Source of the DNA: Paenibacillus_I sp035510375
GTDB lineage: Bacteria > Bacillota > Bacilli > Paenibacillales > Paenibacillaceae
Assembly (NCBI RefSeq): GCF_035510375.1
Contig: NZ_DATKHG010000013.1
DNA length: 64,000 bases
Direction: 5' to 3' (one strand)
Shown here: positions 25,879-33,678 of the stretch, piece after piece
Layout of the letters: each line of letters starts with the position of its first letter
Position numbering within the stretch: position 1 is the stretch's first letter
Position numbers and translations under genes: made by a program
Notes under the pieces: generated by a model
The model's database searches: none
The model's input: the letters and a program-made list of their open reading frames with translations, nothing else
Told to the model about the DNA's origin: nothing

Positions 25879-26847
25879 TTATCCCGACTTCGGAACCCAG
25901 TCCTCGTTGTCCCGATCATAGATGGAGATGCCGTGCTTCGTGTCGTTTTTCACCCGGTACATCGCCCAATCGGCCCTTGCGACATAAGCGTTCAGGGAGT
26001 CGGCGTCGAAGCATGCTCCCATGGAAGCCGTCACGCTGAACGGGCGCCCCGCGATGTACACCGGTTTGGCCATTTCGGTGAGGATATATTCCAGGAGCAG
26101 GACGACTTCTTCTTTGTGGCGGTAGGCAGGGAAAATGACCAGAAATTCATCGCCCGCATACCGGCAGGGAATAAACCGTTCGTCGGCCGACAGCCGCCGC
26201 AGGGTGCTGCCGACATGCTGGAGCACGGCGTCCCCGAAATCGTGGCCGTACGTGTCGTTGATCAGTTTAAAGTCGTTCAGGTCCATGAAAGCGACGGCCA
26301 GCGGATACCGTTCGGAGGGCTCCTGAAAAAACGTCTCGACATAACCGCGGTTATAAAGCCCCGTCAGGTCGTCGTGCACGATCATATCCTCCAGCTCGAC
26401 GAAGCAGGCGACCGTTCGGGCGAGCTGATCAAGGACGATTACGTCCGCCCGGGTAAATCTCCGTGTCCGGTCCATTGCGCAAATGATGCCGAACAGGGCT
26501 CCGCCAGGCGTTGCGATCGGTACGGCGATGAAGCTGCAGGCGCCGATTTGCTTCGTCACATCCATGCCTTTCGTCGGAGGATGATCGCTTGTATCGTCGA
26601 TGATGACGGCGGCCGTGCCGTCGCAAACCAGCTTGCAGTAAGCAAGATGGAAGGGTTGGACGGCGCCTTCTTGCACGGTCGTTTCATCGCGATTCCAGGA
26701 GCTTACGGTCAGGTTCGAGCCGTCTTCGTACTCCGCCACGAAAAACGTCCGGGCGCCGAGCGTTTCGGTCAAAGCCTCGAACATATGGTGCGAGGCTTGC
26801 CGGAGGAGATTATACTTGCGTCTGCTATGCTCGCTTGAAACGGTCAT
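25879..26847 (-). CDS. GAF-GGDEF diguanylate cyclase
   Basis: 322-residue soluble protein. A GAF-type sensor domain spans about residues 15-150 and a GGDEF domain residues 155-320. HDDLTGLYNRG opens the catalytic domain, and the active loop is AGDEF at 231-235, a variant usually compatible with cyclase activity (c-di-GMP from two GTP). The inhibitory RxxD site expected five residues before it is absent (ADER). ATG 26847 follows AAGGAGGAC, a strong site. The open frame extends upstream to 26931 only through the riboswitch terminator. A c-di-GMP-I riboswitch lies directly upstream. Confidence 0.93.
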   Translation of the reverse strand: MTVSSEHSRRKYNLLRQASHHMFEALTETLGARTFFVAEYEDGSNLTVSSWNRDETTVQEGAVQPFHLAYCKLVCDGTAAVIIDDTSDHPPTKGMDVTKQIGACSFIAVPIATPGGALFGIICAMDRTRRFTRADVIVLDQLARTVACFVELEDMIVHDDLTGLYNRGYVETFFQEPSERYPLAVAFMDLNDFKLINDTYGHDFGDAVLQHVGSTLRRLSADERFIPCRYAGDEFLVIFPAYRHKEEVVLLLEYILTEMAKPVYIAGRPFSVTASMGACFDADSLNAYVARADWAMYRVKNDTKHGISIYDRDNEDWVPKSG

Positions 26848-26892
26848 GCTGCCGTCCTCCTTAATGGGTAACGCTTGGGCGCTGAAGACACA

Positions 26893-27032
26893 GGAAAAAT
26901 CCATCGCCAAAAGATGATGGATTAGCGCCATCCAGCAACCTTCGGTAACCCAGCCGCCTTGGAACCCGCGTTCGTTAGGCCTGCAGCTTTGCGTCCTTGC
27001 CTTTCGGCAAGTTTGCCTTTATACATGCTGAG
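26893..27032 (-). promoter_or_regulatory. c-di-GMP-I (GEMM-I) riboswitch with terminator
   Basis: Read on the minus strand, the region has GGCAAAC, a stem capped by GAAA, GGACGCAAAGCT, GGCCTAA and CTGGGTTACCGA in the correct order for the GEMM-I aptamer. P1 is closed by CAGCA (27030-27026) with TGCTG (26937-26933). Downstream, AATCCATC and GATGGATT (26923-26916 with 26905-26898) form a hairpin followed by TTTTT, an intrinsic terminator. The regulated gene is the cyclase starting at 26847. Whether ligand turns expression on or off needs a fold of the P1/terminator competition. Confidence 0.93.
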
Positions 27033-27207
27033 GAAGATATGAAAATGTGACTTTTATATCATTATCTTAAACCAAAAGTAACCGGATTGCTAGTCGAACG
27101 AGAGGGGGCTTGAAGTCATATTTTCTTGCAAAACTCGATATTTCAGGATGAAAAATGGTGATGAAAGACGGCAAATGTCGATGTTTCCCTAACGAATCCC
27201 AATTCAT

Positions 27208-27244
27208 GTAAACAAGCACAAATAGGCCGCCGCCCACATACACT
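27208..27244 (+). promoter_or_regulatory. Candidate sigma-E promoter and SpoIIID site before sigK
   Basis: CATACACT at 27237-27244 fits the sigma-E -10 consensus CATACANT; the -35 region is poor. GTAAACAAGC at 27208-27217 matches nine of ten positions of the SpoIIID consensus. In B. subtilis sigK needs both sigma-E polymerase and SpoIIID. The remaining intergenic sequence between the riboswitch and sigK shows no further element. Confidence 0.45.
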
Positions 27245-27312
27245 GTAGAACAGTCTTCCGAGTGCGCCGGAGGCGTGCCTTCCGGTGAATACGATATGGG
27301 GGTGGCGATACC

Positions 27313-28014
27313 GTGCCCGGATTGTTTGCCGCGATTGCGCTGTTCATCAAGCAGCTGTCGCTGTTGGTTTCCTACGTCAAAAACAATGCGTTCCCACAGC
27401 CGCTGCAAGAGGAAGAAGAGACGAAGCATCTTCAATTAATGGCGGAGGGCAATCAGCAATCCAGAAACCTGTTGATTGAACATAACCTCCGCCTGGTCGC
27501 GCATATCGTCAAGAAGTTCGACAACACCGGCGAGGATTTGGAGGATTTGATCTCGATAGGGACAATCGGCTTAATAAAAGCGATCGAGAGCTTTCAGGTG
27601 GGAAAAGGAACGAAGCTCGCGACGTTCGCGGCTCGGTGCATCGAGAACGAGATCCTGATGCATCTGCGCTCCTTGAAGAAAACGCGAAAGGACGTCTCAT
27701 TGCACGACCCCATCGGAACGGACAAGGAAGGGAATGAAATAACGTTAATCGACATCCTCGGGACGGAGAACGATGATGTCGTGGATAAGGTGCAGCTGAA
27801 GATCGAGAAGTCGAAGATCTACAGGAACCTGGATATTTTGGACGACCGGGAGCGGGAAGTCGTCGTCGGCCGGTTCGGGTTGGAGACGGGCGGGGAGGAA
27901 CGGACGCAGCGGGAGATCGCGAAGGAGCTCGGCATCTCGCGCAGCTACGTGTCGCGCATCGAGAAGCGGGCGCTGATGAAGCTGTATCACGAGTTCTATA
28001 AGGTGAAGAAGTAA
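27313..28014 (+). CDS. sigK: RNA polymerase sporulation sigma factor SigK (pro-sigma-K)
   Basis: 233-residue mother-cell-specific late sporulation sigma factor. The hydrophobic pro-sequence LFAAIALFIKQLSLLVSYVKNN at the N-terminus is what the SpoIVFB protease removes. Region 2 contains HNLRLVAHIVKKFDNTGEDLEDLISIGTIGLIKAI in the conserved order, and region 4 ends with QREIAKELGISRSYVSRIEKRAL. The start is GTG 27313 after GGGGGTGG. The gene is continuous, with no skin-type insertion. Confidence 0.96.
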   Translation: MPGLFAAIALFIKQLSLLVSYVKNNAFPQPLQEEEETKHLQLMAEGNQQSRNLLIEHNLRLVAHIVKKFDNTGEDLEDLISIGTIGLIKAIESFQVGKGTKLATFAARCIENEILMHLRSLKKTRKDVSLHDPIGTDKEGNEITLIDILGTENDDVVDKVQLKIEKSKIYRNLDILDDREREVVVGRFGLETGGEERTQREIAKELGISRSYVSRIEKRALMKLYHEFYKVKK

Positions 28015-28168
28015 GACTGATTAAGGACTTGGAGGAACGCGGAATTACTTGGAGTCACAACTCCGGAAATGGACGAGGGGCAAGGCGGACTTGACGCTTG
28101 CGAGTTCATAAGACGCATCCGGGAAGAGTTCTTTCGCACAGATCATAGTCTAAAAGTCTTTAGTAATG

Positions 28169-28196
28169 AAGCTTCGCCCTTTCGGCGGAGCTTTTT
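28169..28196 (+). terminator. Intrinsic terminator downstream of sigK
   Basis: AAGCTTCGCC at 28169-28178 pairs with GGCGGAGCTT at 28184-28193 (one G-T pair), followed by T residues. The 150 bases between sigK and this stem hold no recognisable gene. Confidence 0.85.
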
Positions 28197-28264
28197 CTGC
28201 ATTGCAGCAAATATCTTATAGCAGATGTCAAAATGCTCGGATATTTTTCTCTAATAGGAAATTC

Positions 28265-28306
28265 TATAATTTGAATACAAGGTTATTCCGCAGCTGCAGT
28301 AACCTT
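28265..28306 (+). promoter_or_regulatory. Putative promoter and inverted repeat before the GHL6-locus receptor gene
   Basis: TATAAT at 28265-28270 is a good -10 element without a clear -35, as seen at activator-dependent promoters. Just downstream, AAGGTTA (28279-28285) and TAACCTT (28300-28306) form a 7-bp inverted repeat around CAGCTG. It could be an operator or a short RNA stem. The AraC-type response regulator at 35454 is a candidate ligand. Confidence 0.4.
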
Positions 28307-28333
28307 GGAATACGAACCGGGGGATGCGACAAG

Positions 28334-29704
28334 ATGAAACGTAAAAAACTATCCGCAATTACACTTGTGCTAGCACTAGCGATCGGACTGCTTGCGGGCT
28401 GCGGCAGTTCCAACAATTCAGGTAATAACGCAGGTAAAACTACGGCAGGCAACACCGGCAACGCAGCAGAAGGCGAGAGCGCCGACAGCCAGCCGGCAAA
28501 GAAAATCCGCTTCTTCACCAAGGGGAATGAGAACAATGCCGATTACCGTGTGATGAAATCGCTCATCGATCAATATCAGAAAGAGGTAAATCCTAACTTC
28601 GAGGTCGAAATCGAGTCGATTCCGAACGATACGCAATATTTCCAGAAGCTCAGAACATACATCGCAGGCAATCAACTTCCGGATTTTTTCAAGATCCCGA
28701 ACGGTGTTCTGAGCCAGAACCTCGCCAAACAAGGCCGGTTGGTTGATATGAAGGCAACGCTGGAAGAATTCGGCATGTTCGACAAGTTCAATAAAGCCGC
28801 TATCGATTTCCTTTCCTTTGAGGACGGTAGCCTGTACCTGTATCCGGAAGGCAAGTTCGGTGAAGCTTTCTGGTACTATAAGAAGCCTTTTGAAGAGAAC
28901 AACATCAAAGTGCCTACAAACTTCGACGAGTTCGTGGAAGCCGCGGCAAAGCTGAAAGCAGCCGGCTATACGCCGATAGCTGTATCTGGTAAGGAAATGT
29001 GGCAGCTGGTTCGTTACCTTTCCTTCATTCCGCTTCGGTTGACGCATACGGAGTTCATCAACACACTGAAAACGGGCGATGAGACCTTTACCAGCGAAAT
29101 CGGCATGAAGGCGGCAAATCTGCTGTACACACTTGGCAAGGAAGGTTACTTCCAAAAAGGCTTCAGCAGCATGGATTACACGCAAACGCTGAACTTCTTC
29201 CTCGGCGGCAACGCTGTGATGCATTACAACGGTTCATGGGAACTTGCGCAGTTCAAGGATAAGTACGATGCCGGCGAGATCGGTTACTTCTTCATACCGG
29301 ATGTTGCCGGAGCCGAAAATATCGGCCCCAAGACATCGATTACGGCAGGCTTAGCTTATGCATTCAACGCAGAAACATTTGACGCACCCACGAAAGACTT
29401 CTTCAAATTCGTAGTTGAGAATTACAATACCGCAGCGTTCGAAGTCGGAGGCTTCCTGTCCCCGATGAACGGCGATATTCCTGAGAGCATGCCACAGTTG
29501 ACAAAGGATTTCTCGAAAGATCTGGAGTCCGTTGATAAGGGCGGCGTTTCTTGGGATGACAAGCTGGATCCGGCTTCCAACGAAGTGGTCGGAACAGCGG
29601 CCAATGAATTGGCGTTAGGTATTATCACGCCGGAGGAGTTTGCTGCAAAGGTTGACAAGGCGATCAGCCAGAACGCACCTGAATTTTTCAAAGATCAGAA
29701 ATAA
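28334..29704 (+). CDS. Sugar ABC transporter substrate-binding lipoprotein (GHL6 locus)
   Basis: 456-residue extracellular receptor of the family 1 solute-binding type. The signal peptide ends in the lipobox LLAGC with the lipidated cysteine at residue 23, followed by a Ser/Asn/Gly linker. Typical blocks include YFQKLRTYIAGNQLPDFF and GNAVMHYNGSWELAQ. The ATG follows GGGGGATGCGAC. It heads an operon with two permeases, a glycosidase, a two-component pair and an epimerase; the ligand is unknown but is likely an oligosaccharide released from the glycosidase substrate. Confidence 0.92.
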   Translation: MKRKKLSAITLVLALAIGLLAGCGSSNNSGNNAGKTTAGNTGNAAEGESADSQPAKKIRFFTKGNENNADYRVMKSLIDQYQKEVNPNFEVEIESIPNDTQYFQKLRTYIAGNQLPDFFKIPNGVLSQNLAKQGRLVDMKATLEEFGMFDKFNKAAIDFLSFEDGSLYLYPEGKFGEAFWYYKKPFEENNIKVPTNFDEFVEAAAKLKAAGYTPIAVSGKEMWQLVRYLSFIPLRLTHTEFINTLKTGDETFTSEIGMKAANLLYTLGKEGYFQKGFSSMDYTQTLNFFLGGNAVMHYNGSWELAQFKDKYDAGEIGYFFIPDVAGAENIGPKTSITAGLAYAFNAETFDAPTKDFFKFVVENYNTAAFEVGGFLSPMNGDIPESMPQLTKDFSKDLESVDKGGVSWDDKLDPASNEVVGTAANELALGIITPEEFAAKVDKAISQNAPEFFKDQK

Positions 29705-29715
29705 TGTTTATTGAT

Positions 29716-29774
29716 AGTCGGCTTTCGGGGGAGTCAAGCAATGCGACCACCAGGCTCCTCCGGGACAACCGGCT
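29716..29774 (+). other. Intercistronic stem-loop between receptor and permease genes
   Basis: AGTCGG (29716-29721) pairs with CCGGCT (29769-29774) and CGGGGGAG (29726-29733) with CTCCTCCG (29755-29762). No T run follows. Such hairpins commonly protect the receptor mRNA and lower permease expression. Confidence 0.6.
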
Positions 29775-29814
29775 ACGCTCTAGAGTCAAACCAATAGGTC
29801 GGGAATGAGAAAAC

Positions 29815-30699
29815 ATGGAGAAATTTTTAAGCCGCAAGCGATATGTTCTTATTTTCCTGCTGCCGGCGCTGCTGGTTTATATTTTTACGGTGATGCTGCC
29901 GATCGGATGGTCTTCCGTCTACAGTTTTTATAATTGGGATGGCATTTCTCCAATGCGATTTGCCGGCTTCGACAATTATGTCAAGATGTTCACAGAAGAT
30001 GACGTATTCTGGCAGGTATTCAAAAATAATATCGTGTTTACCATCGTGAATGTTCTATTGCAGGTATCGGTCGGATTGTTTATCGCCGTGCTGCTTACAA
30101 AAATTACAAAAGGCCGGGAAATTTTTCAGACGCTTTATTTTGCGCCGGTCGTTCTGTCGACCGTTGCGCTCGTACAAATCTTCCAGAATGTCTTCTCCGT
30201 CAACCCGGTCGGCATGTTGAACTATGCGTTGAGCTGGTTTTATCCGTCTTTTCTGGATTCGGAATGGTTATCCGATCCGGATCGCTCGCTTATGATTACG
30301 GCAATCGCGGAAGGCTATAAATTTGCTGCCGTTTACATGGTCATTTTCTACTCGGCGCTTATCGGCATATCGGAGGAAGTCGTGGAAGCCGCCAAGATGG
30401 ATGGCGCACATGGATGGAAGCTGTACCGTTACATTAAGCTTCCGATGATTAAAGGTATTATCTTTACCAGTATCGTACTCGTATTGAACGGCTCCTTGAA
30501 ATCGTTCGATATTCCTTACCTGCTCACGTACGGAGGACCGGGCACATCGAGCGAACTGGTGGCGACCTACATGTACAAGCAGGCGTTCAGCAGCATGTAT
30601 TACGGTTATGGAAGCGCGATCGCGGTATTCATTGCCATTGAGTGTTTCTTGTTGGTCGGTCTGGTCATGCAAATATTCCAAATGAAAAAGGATGATTAA
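29815..30699 (+). CDS. Sugar ABC transporter permease (MalF/UgpA type)
   Basis: 294-residue inner-membrane subunit with six predicted helices. The cytoplasmic EAA loop that contacts the ATPase reads EEVVEAAKMDGAHGWKLYRYI and LPMIKG follows. The N-terminus is short (MEKFLSRKRYVLIFLLPALL). The next permease starts 2 bp after its stop codon. No ATPase gene is present nearby. Confidence 0.92.
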   Translation: MEKFLSRKRYVLIFLLPALLVYIFTVMLPIGWSSVYSFYNWDGISPMRFAGFDNYVKMFTEDDVFWQVFKNNIVFTIVNVLLQVSVGLFIAVLLTKITKGREIFQTLYFAPVVLSTVALVQIFQNVFSVNPVGMLNYALSWFYPSFLDSEWLSDPDRSLMITAIAEGYKFAAVYMVIFYSALIGISEEVVEAAKMDGAHGWKLYRYIKLPMIKGIIFTSIVLVLNGSLKSFDIPYLLTYGGPGTSSELVATYMYKQAFSSMYYGYGSAIAVFIAIECFLLVGLVMQIFQMKKDD

Positions 30700-30701
30700 C
30701 G

Positions 30702-31544
30702 ATGGACGAGCTGCGTAAAACGGCCGGGCGCATCACGTTTCCCGCCCTTCTGCTGGTTATGCTAGTAATCCAGATATTCCCAATTATTTGGGTGTTGATC
30801 TCAAGCTTTAAGACGATCGACGAGTTCCGGATCGGCAGCAACCCTTTTGCACTTCCAAAATCCCTGTATTTCGGCAATTATATCAATGCGATCGTGAAGA
30901 GTGATCTGCTCCTTTACTTCAAAAACAGTCTGATCGTCGTCGTGTTCGTACTCCTGGGTATTTTGATTCTAAGCTCCATGGCCGGATTTGCACTTGAAAA
31001 ATTGAGATTCCGAGGCAGAAAGGCAGGATTGCTGTTTTTCCTGTTCGGTATCATGGTACCGATACAGGTGACCTTGATACCGCTCTACCAAATCTATCGA
31101 GAGATCGATATTCTCGATACATACACAAGTATTATTTTGCCGCAAATCGGCTTCGGGCTACCGGTATCCGTCTACCTGTTCGTCTCCTTTTATAAATACG
31201 TACCGAACGAGGTTATGGAATCTGCCGTTATGGACGGAGCAACAATGTACCGGTTGTTCATCAGCATCGTTATGCCGATGTCCGCCAATATTCTGGTGAC
31301 GGTGGCGACTTTGTTCGGCGTCTTCGCCTGGAACGAATTCATCTTTCCATTCACTTTCTTGAATTCGAAAGATATGTTGACCGTAACACTCGGATTGCGG
31401 GACTATGTAGGCAACTACGGTATGACGGATTGGGGAGCGACCTTCTCGGCCATCATGCTGACGGTCACGCCGACCTTCGTCGTCTATTTCTTGCTGAGCA
31501 AAAGCATCATCTCCGGCATGACGGCCGGTGCGGTAAAATCGTAA
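30702..31544 (+). CDS. Sugar ABC transporter permease (MalG/UgpE type)
   Basis: 280-residue permease with six helices. The EAA loop is EVMESAVMDGATMYRLFISI followed by VMPMSANILVT. The C-terminus SKSIISGMTAGAVKS is typical of the MalG group. It pairs with the permease encoded directly upstream, and the glycosidase gene starts 24 bp after it. Confidence 0.92.
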   Translation: MDELRKTAGRITFPALLLVMLVIQIFPIIWVLISSFKTIDEFRIGSNPFALPKSLYFGNYINAIVKSDLLLYFKNSLIVVVFVLLGILILSSMAGFALEKLRFRGRKAGLLFFLFGIMVPIQVTLIPLYQIYREIDILDTYTSIILPQIGFGLPVSVYLFVSFYKYVPNEVMESAVMDGATMYRLFISIVMPMSANILVTVATLFGVFAWNEFIFPFTFLNSKDMLTVTLGLRDYVGNYGMTDWGATFSAIMLTVTPTFVVYFLLSKSIISGMTAGAVKS

Positions 31545-31568
31545 GATCAATTATAGGAGGAACCACAT

Positions 31569-33575
31569 ATGCCGGTCAATGAAGTGCGTTTTCGTCAGAT
31601 CCATCTGGACTTTCACACGAGCGAGCTGATCGAGGGTATCGGATCAGGTTTCGATGCGGAGCAGTTCGCCAAGACACTGGACGACGCAAAGGTCGATTCG
31701 ATCAATCTGTTCGTCCGTTGCCATCACGGTATGATCTATTACGATTCCAAGAAATTTCCGGAGCGCGTACACCCTCATTTGAAGAATCGGGATATGTTGA
31801 AGCAACAAGTGGCAGCATGTCGTGCACGCGGCATACATGTCAATCTTTATATTACGGTTCGTTGGGATGTCTATTCGTATACTGAACATCCGGAATGGGT
31901 GGCGATCGACTCGGAAGGCCGATACAGCGATCATGAGAAAAGAGGGTATCTGGAAGCGGGCTTCTACCGGAATCTGTGCGTGAATACGGATTACCGCCAA
32001 TTTCTGAAAGAAAATCTTCAGGAAGTCATGGAAGAAATTCCGGCGGAAGGCGTTTGGTTCGATGCGTCCTTCGTGGTCGAGTGCGTATGTACGACTTGCA
32101 TCAAGGGGATGCGTGAAGCCGGACTGAATCCGAAAAATGCGGCGGACCGCAAACATTATTCCGAGCTCACTTACCATGATTGGGTTCGGGACATGAGTGC
32201 TCAGGTGCGTGCCTTCAACCCGGATTACAACATTTTCTATAATAAGGGTCATGTCGGGAGAGTCGACAAACCGGTGCTGGATGATTATACCTATGCTGCA
32301 TTCGAATCACTGCCGGGCGGGCCGTGGGGCTACATGGATTTCCCGGTTTCCGTGAAATATATACGCACCTTGGGCAAAGAGACTGTAGGTATGACCGGGA
32401 GATTCCATACGTCTTGGGGCGATAACTCGTCTTTCCGCAATAAGGCTGCGCTCGAGTTCGAATGCTTCCATATGCTGGCGCAAGGCGCGAAGTGCAACAT
32501 CGGCGACCAACTGGAGCCGTGCGGCGTTCTGTCGGCACCTATGTACCAACTGATCGGAGAGGTCTATTCGGAGGTAGAGAAGAAAGAGCCATGGTGCCGG
32601 GATGTTGTTGCAGTAACCGATATCGGCGTCTTTACGCCTGAAGAGTTCTACGGAGCGGACACCGGCCATTTGCCGGAGGCATCCGAGGGTGTATGCCGGA
32701 TGCTGCAGGAGAGCGGTCATCAGTTCGACTTCATCGATTCTGCAGCTGATTTCTCTAAATATAAAGTGTTGATTCTTCCGGATGTCATCCCTGTGTCGGA
32801 AGCGTTTGGACAGCGTCTGCAGGACTACCTCGACAACGGGGGCTCCATCATCGCTTCCTTCGAGTCCGGCTTAAATCAGGCGAAGATGGCATTCACACTG
32901 TCTGCCTGGGGAGTGCGTTATAAAGGCAACGCGCCGTACAGCCCGGATTTCATTGTACCTATAGGCGACATCGGAAGCGGCCTGAGGCCCGCAGAGTATG
33001 TCATGTACAAGCAAGGTGCCTGGGTCGAAGCAGCAGATGGCGGTGAGAAGCTGGTCGATGCGATCGAGCCCGTGTTCAACCGATCGTTCGAGCATTTCAG
33101 CTCGCACCTGCATTCGCCTTCCTCGGGCAAGGTCGGTTACCCTGCGATCGTGAAGAAGGGACGCGTGATCTACTTCATGCATCCGGTCTTCACCCAATAC
33201 CATGAGAACGCGCCGCTGTGGGTCAAAACGCTTGTTCGCAACGCGCTGAACATGCTGCTGCCCAAGCCGATTCTTATGCATAACGGGCCGTCGACGATGT
33301 TGGCTACCGTGAACGAACAAGCCTCGGTGAACCGGCAGGTTGTCCATCTGCTGCACTATATTCCGGAGCGCCGAAGCAAGGTGATGGACATTATCGAGGA
33401 TGTGATTCCGCTTCATGATATTCAACTTTCGATCAAAGCGGATCGCAATATTGCCTCTGTGTCGCTTGTACCTGGAAACGAGCCGCTTGCTTATGAAGTC
33501 AAAGACGGACGAATCGAATTTGTTGTCCCGACAATCGTCGGCCATCAGATGGTGGAGCTGGCGTTCGATAAATAG
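31569..33575 (+). CDS. GHL6-like glycoside hydrolase with beta-galactosidase trimerisation-type domain
   Basis: 668-residue cytoplasmic enzyme (no signal peptide). The N-terminal TIM barrel (about residues 1-350) matches the hypothetical glycosyl hydrolase 6 group: RWDVYSYTEHPEWVAID, GFYRNLCVNTDYR, GVWFDASF with D165 as the likely nucleophile position, and GRFHTSWGDNSSFRNKAALE. The middle (about 370-560) resembles the GATase-like trimerisation domain of GH42 enzymes. The C-terminus is a beta domain. Relatives are labelled alpha-L-fucosidase-like or alpha-amylase family, and the substrate is undetermined. RBS TAGGAGG precedes the ATG. Confidence 0.8.
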   Translation: MPVNEVRFRQIHLDFHTSELIEGIGSGFDAEQFAKTLDDAKVDSINLFVRCHHGMIYYDSKKFPERVHPHLKNRDMLKQQVAACRARGIHVNLYITVRWDVYSYTEHPEWVAIDSEGRYSDHEKRGYLEAGFYRNLCVNTDYRQFLKENLQEVMEEIPAEGVWFDASFVVECVCTTCIKGMREAGLNPKNAADRKHYSELTYHDWVRDMSAQVRAFNPDYNIFYNKGHVGRVDKPVLDDYTYAAFESLPGGPWGYMDFPVSVKYIRTLGKETVGMTGRFHTSWGDNSSFRNKAALEFECFHMLAQGAKCNIGDQLEPCGVLSAPMYQLIGEVYSEVEKKEPWCRDVVAVTDIGVFTPEEFYGADTGHLPEASEGVCRMLQESGHQFDFIDSAADFSKYKVLILPDVIPVSEAFGQRLQDYLDNGGSIIASFESGLNQAKMAFTLSAWGVRYKGNAPYSPDFIVPIGDIGSGLRPAEYVMYKQGAWVEAADGGEKLVDAIEPVFNRSFEHFSSHLHSPSSGKVGYPAIVKKGRVIYFMHPVFTQYHENAPLWVKTLVRNALNMLLPKPILMHNGPSTMLATVNEQASVNRQVVHLLHYIPERRSKVMDIIEDVIPLHDIQLSIKADRNIASVSLVPGNEPLAYEVKDGRIEFVVPTIVGHQMVELAFDK

Positions 33576-33597
33576 ACGACAACGGCTGCCGAATCAG

Positions 33598-33638
33598 AGC
33601 ATACGACACTGTCCATTCCCTGGGCGGTGTTGTATGCT
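33598..33638 (+). terminator. Possible attenuating hairpin between the glycosidase and kinase genes
   Basis: AGCATACGACAC at 33598-33609 pairs with GTGTTGTATGCT at 33627-33638 (one G-T pair). The following TGATTT is a poor T run, so termination would be partial. It separates the catabolic genes from the regulatory genes. Confidence 0.55.
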
Positions 33639-33678
33639 TGATTTCATAATCGGGTGGACAGGCAGGTGCTGATGAACA

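Noticed and set aside
28015..28160. Possible gene remnant after sigK
   Set aside because: A short phrase such as DLEERGITW appears in one frame but is interrupted at once; too little to support a call.
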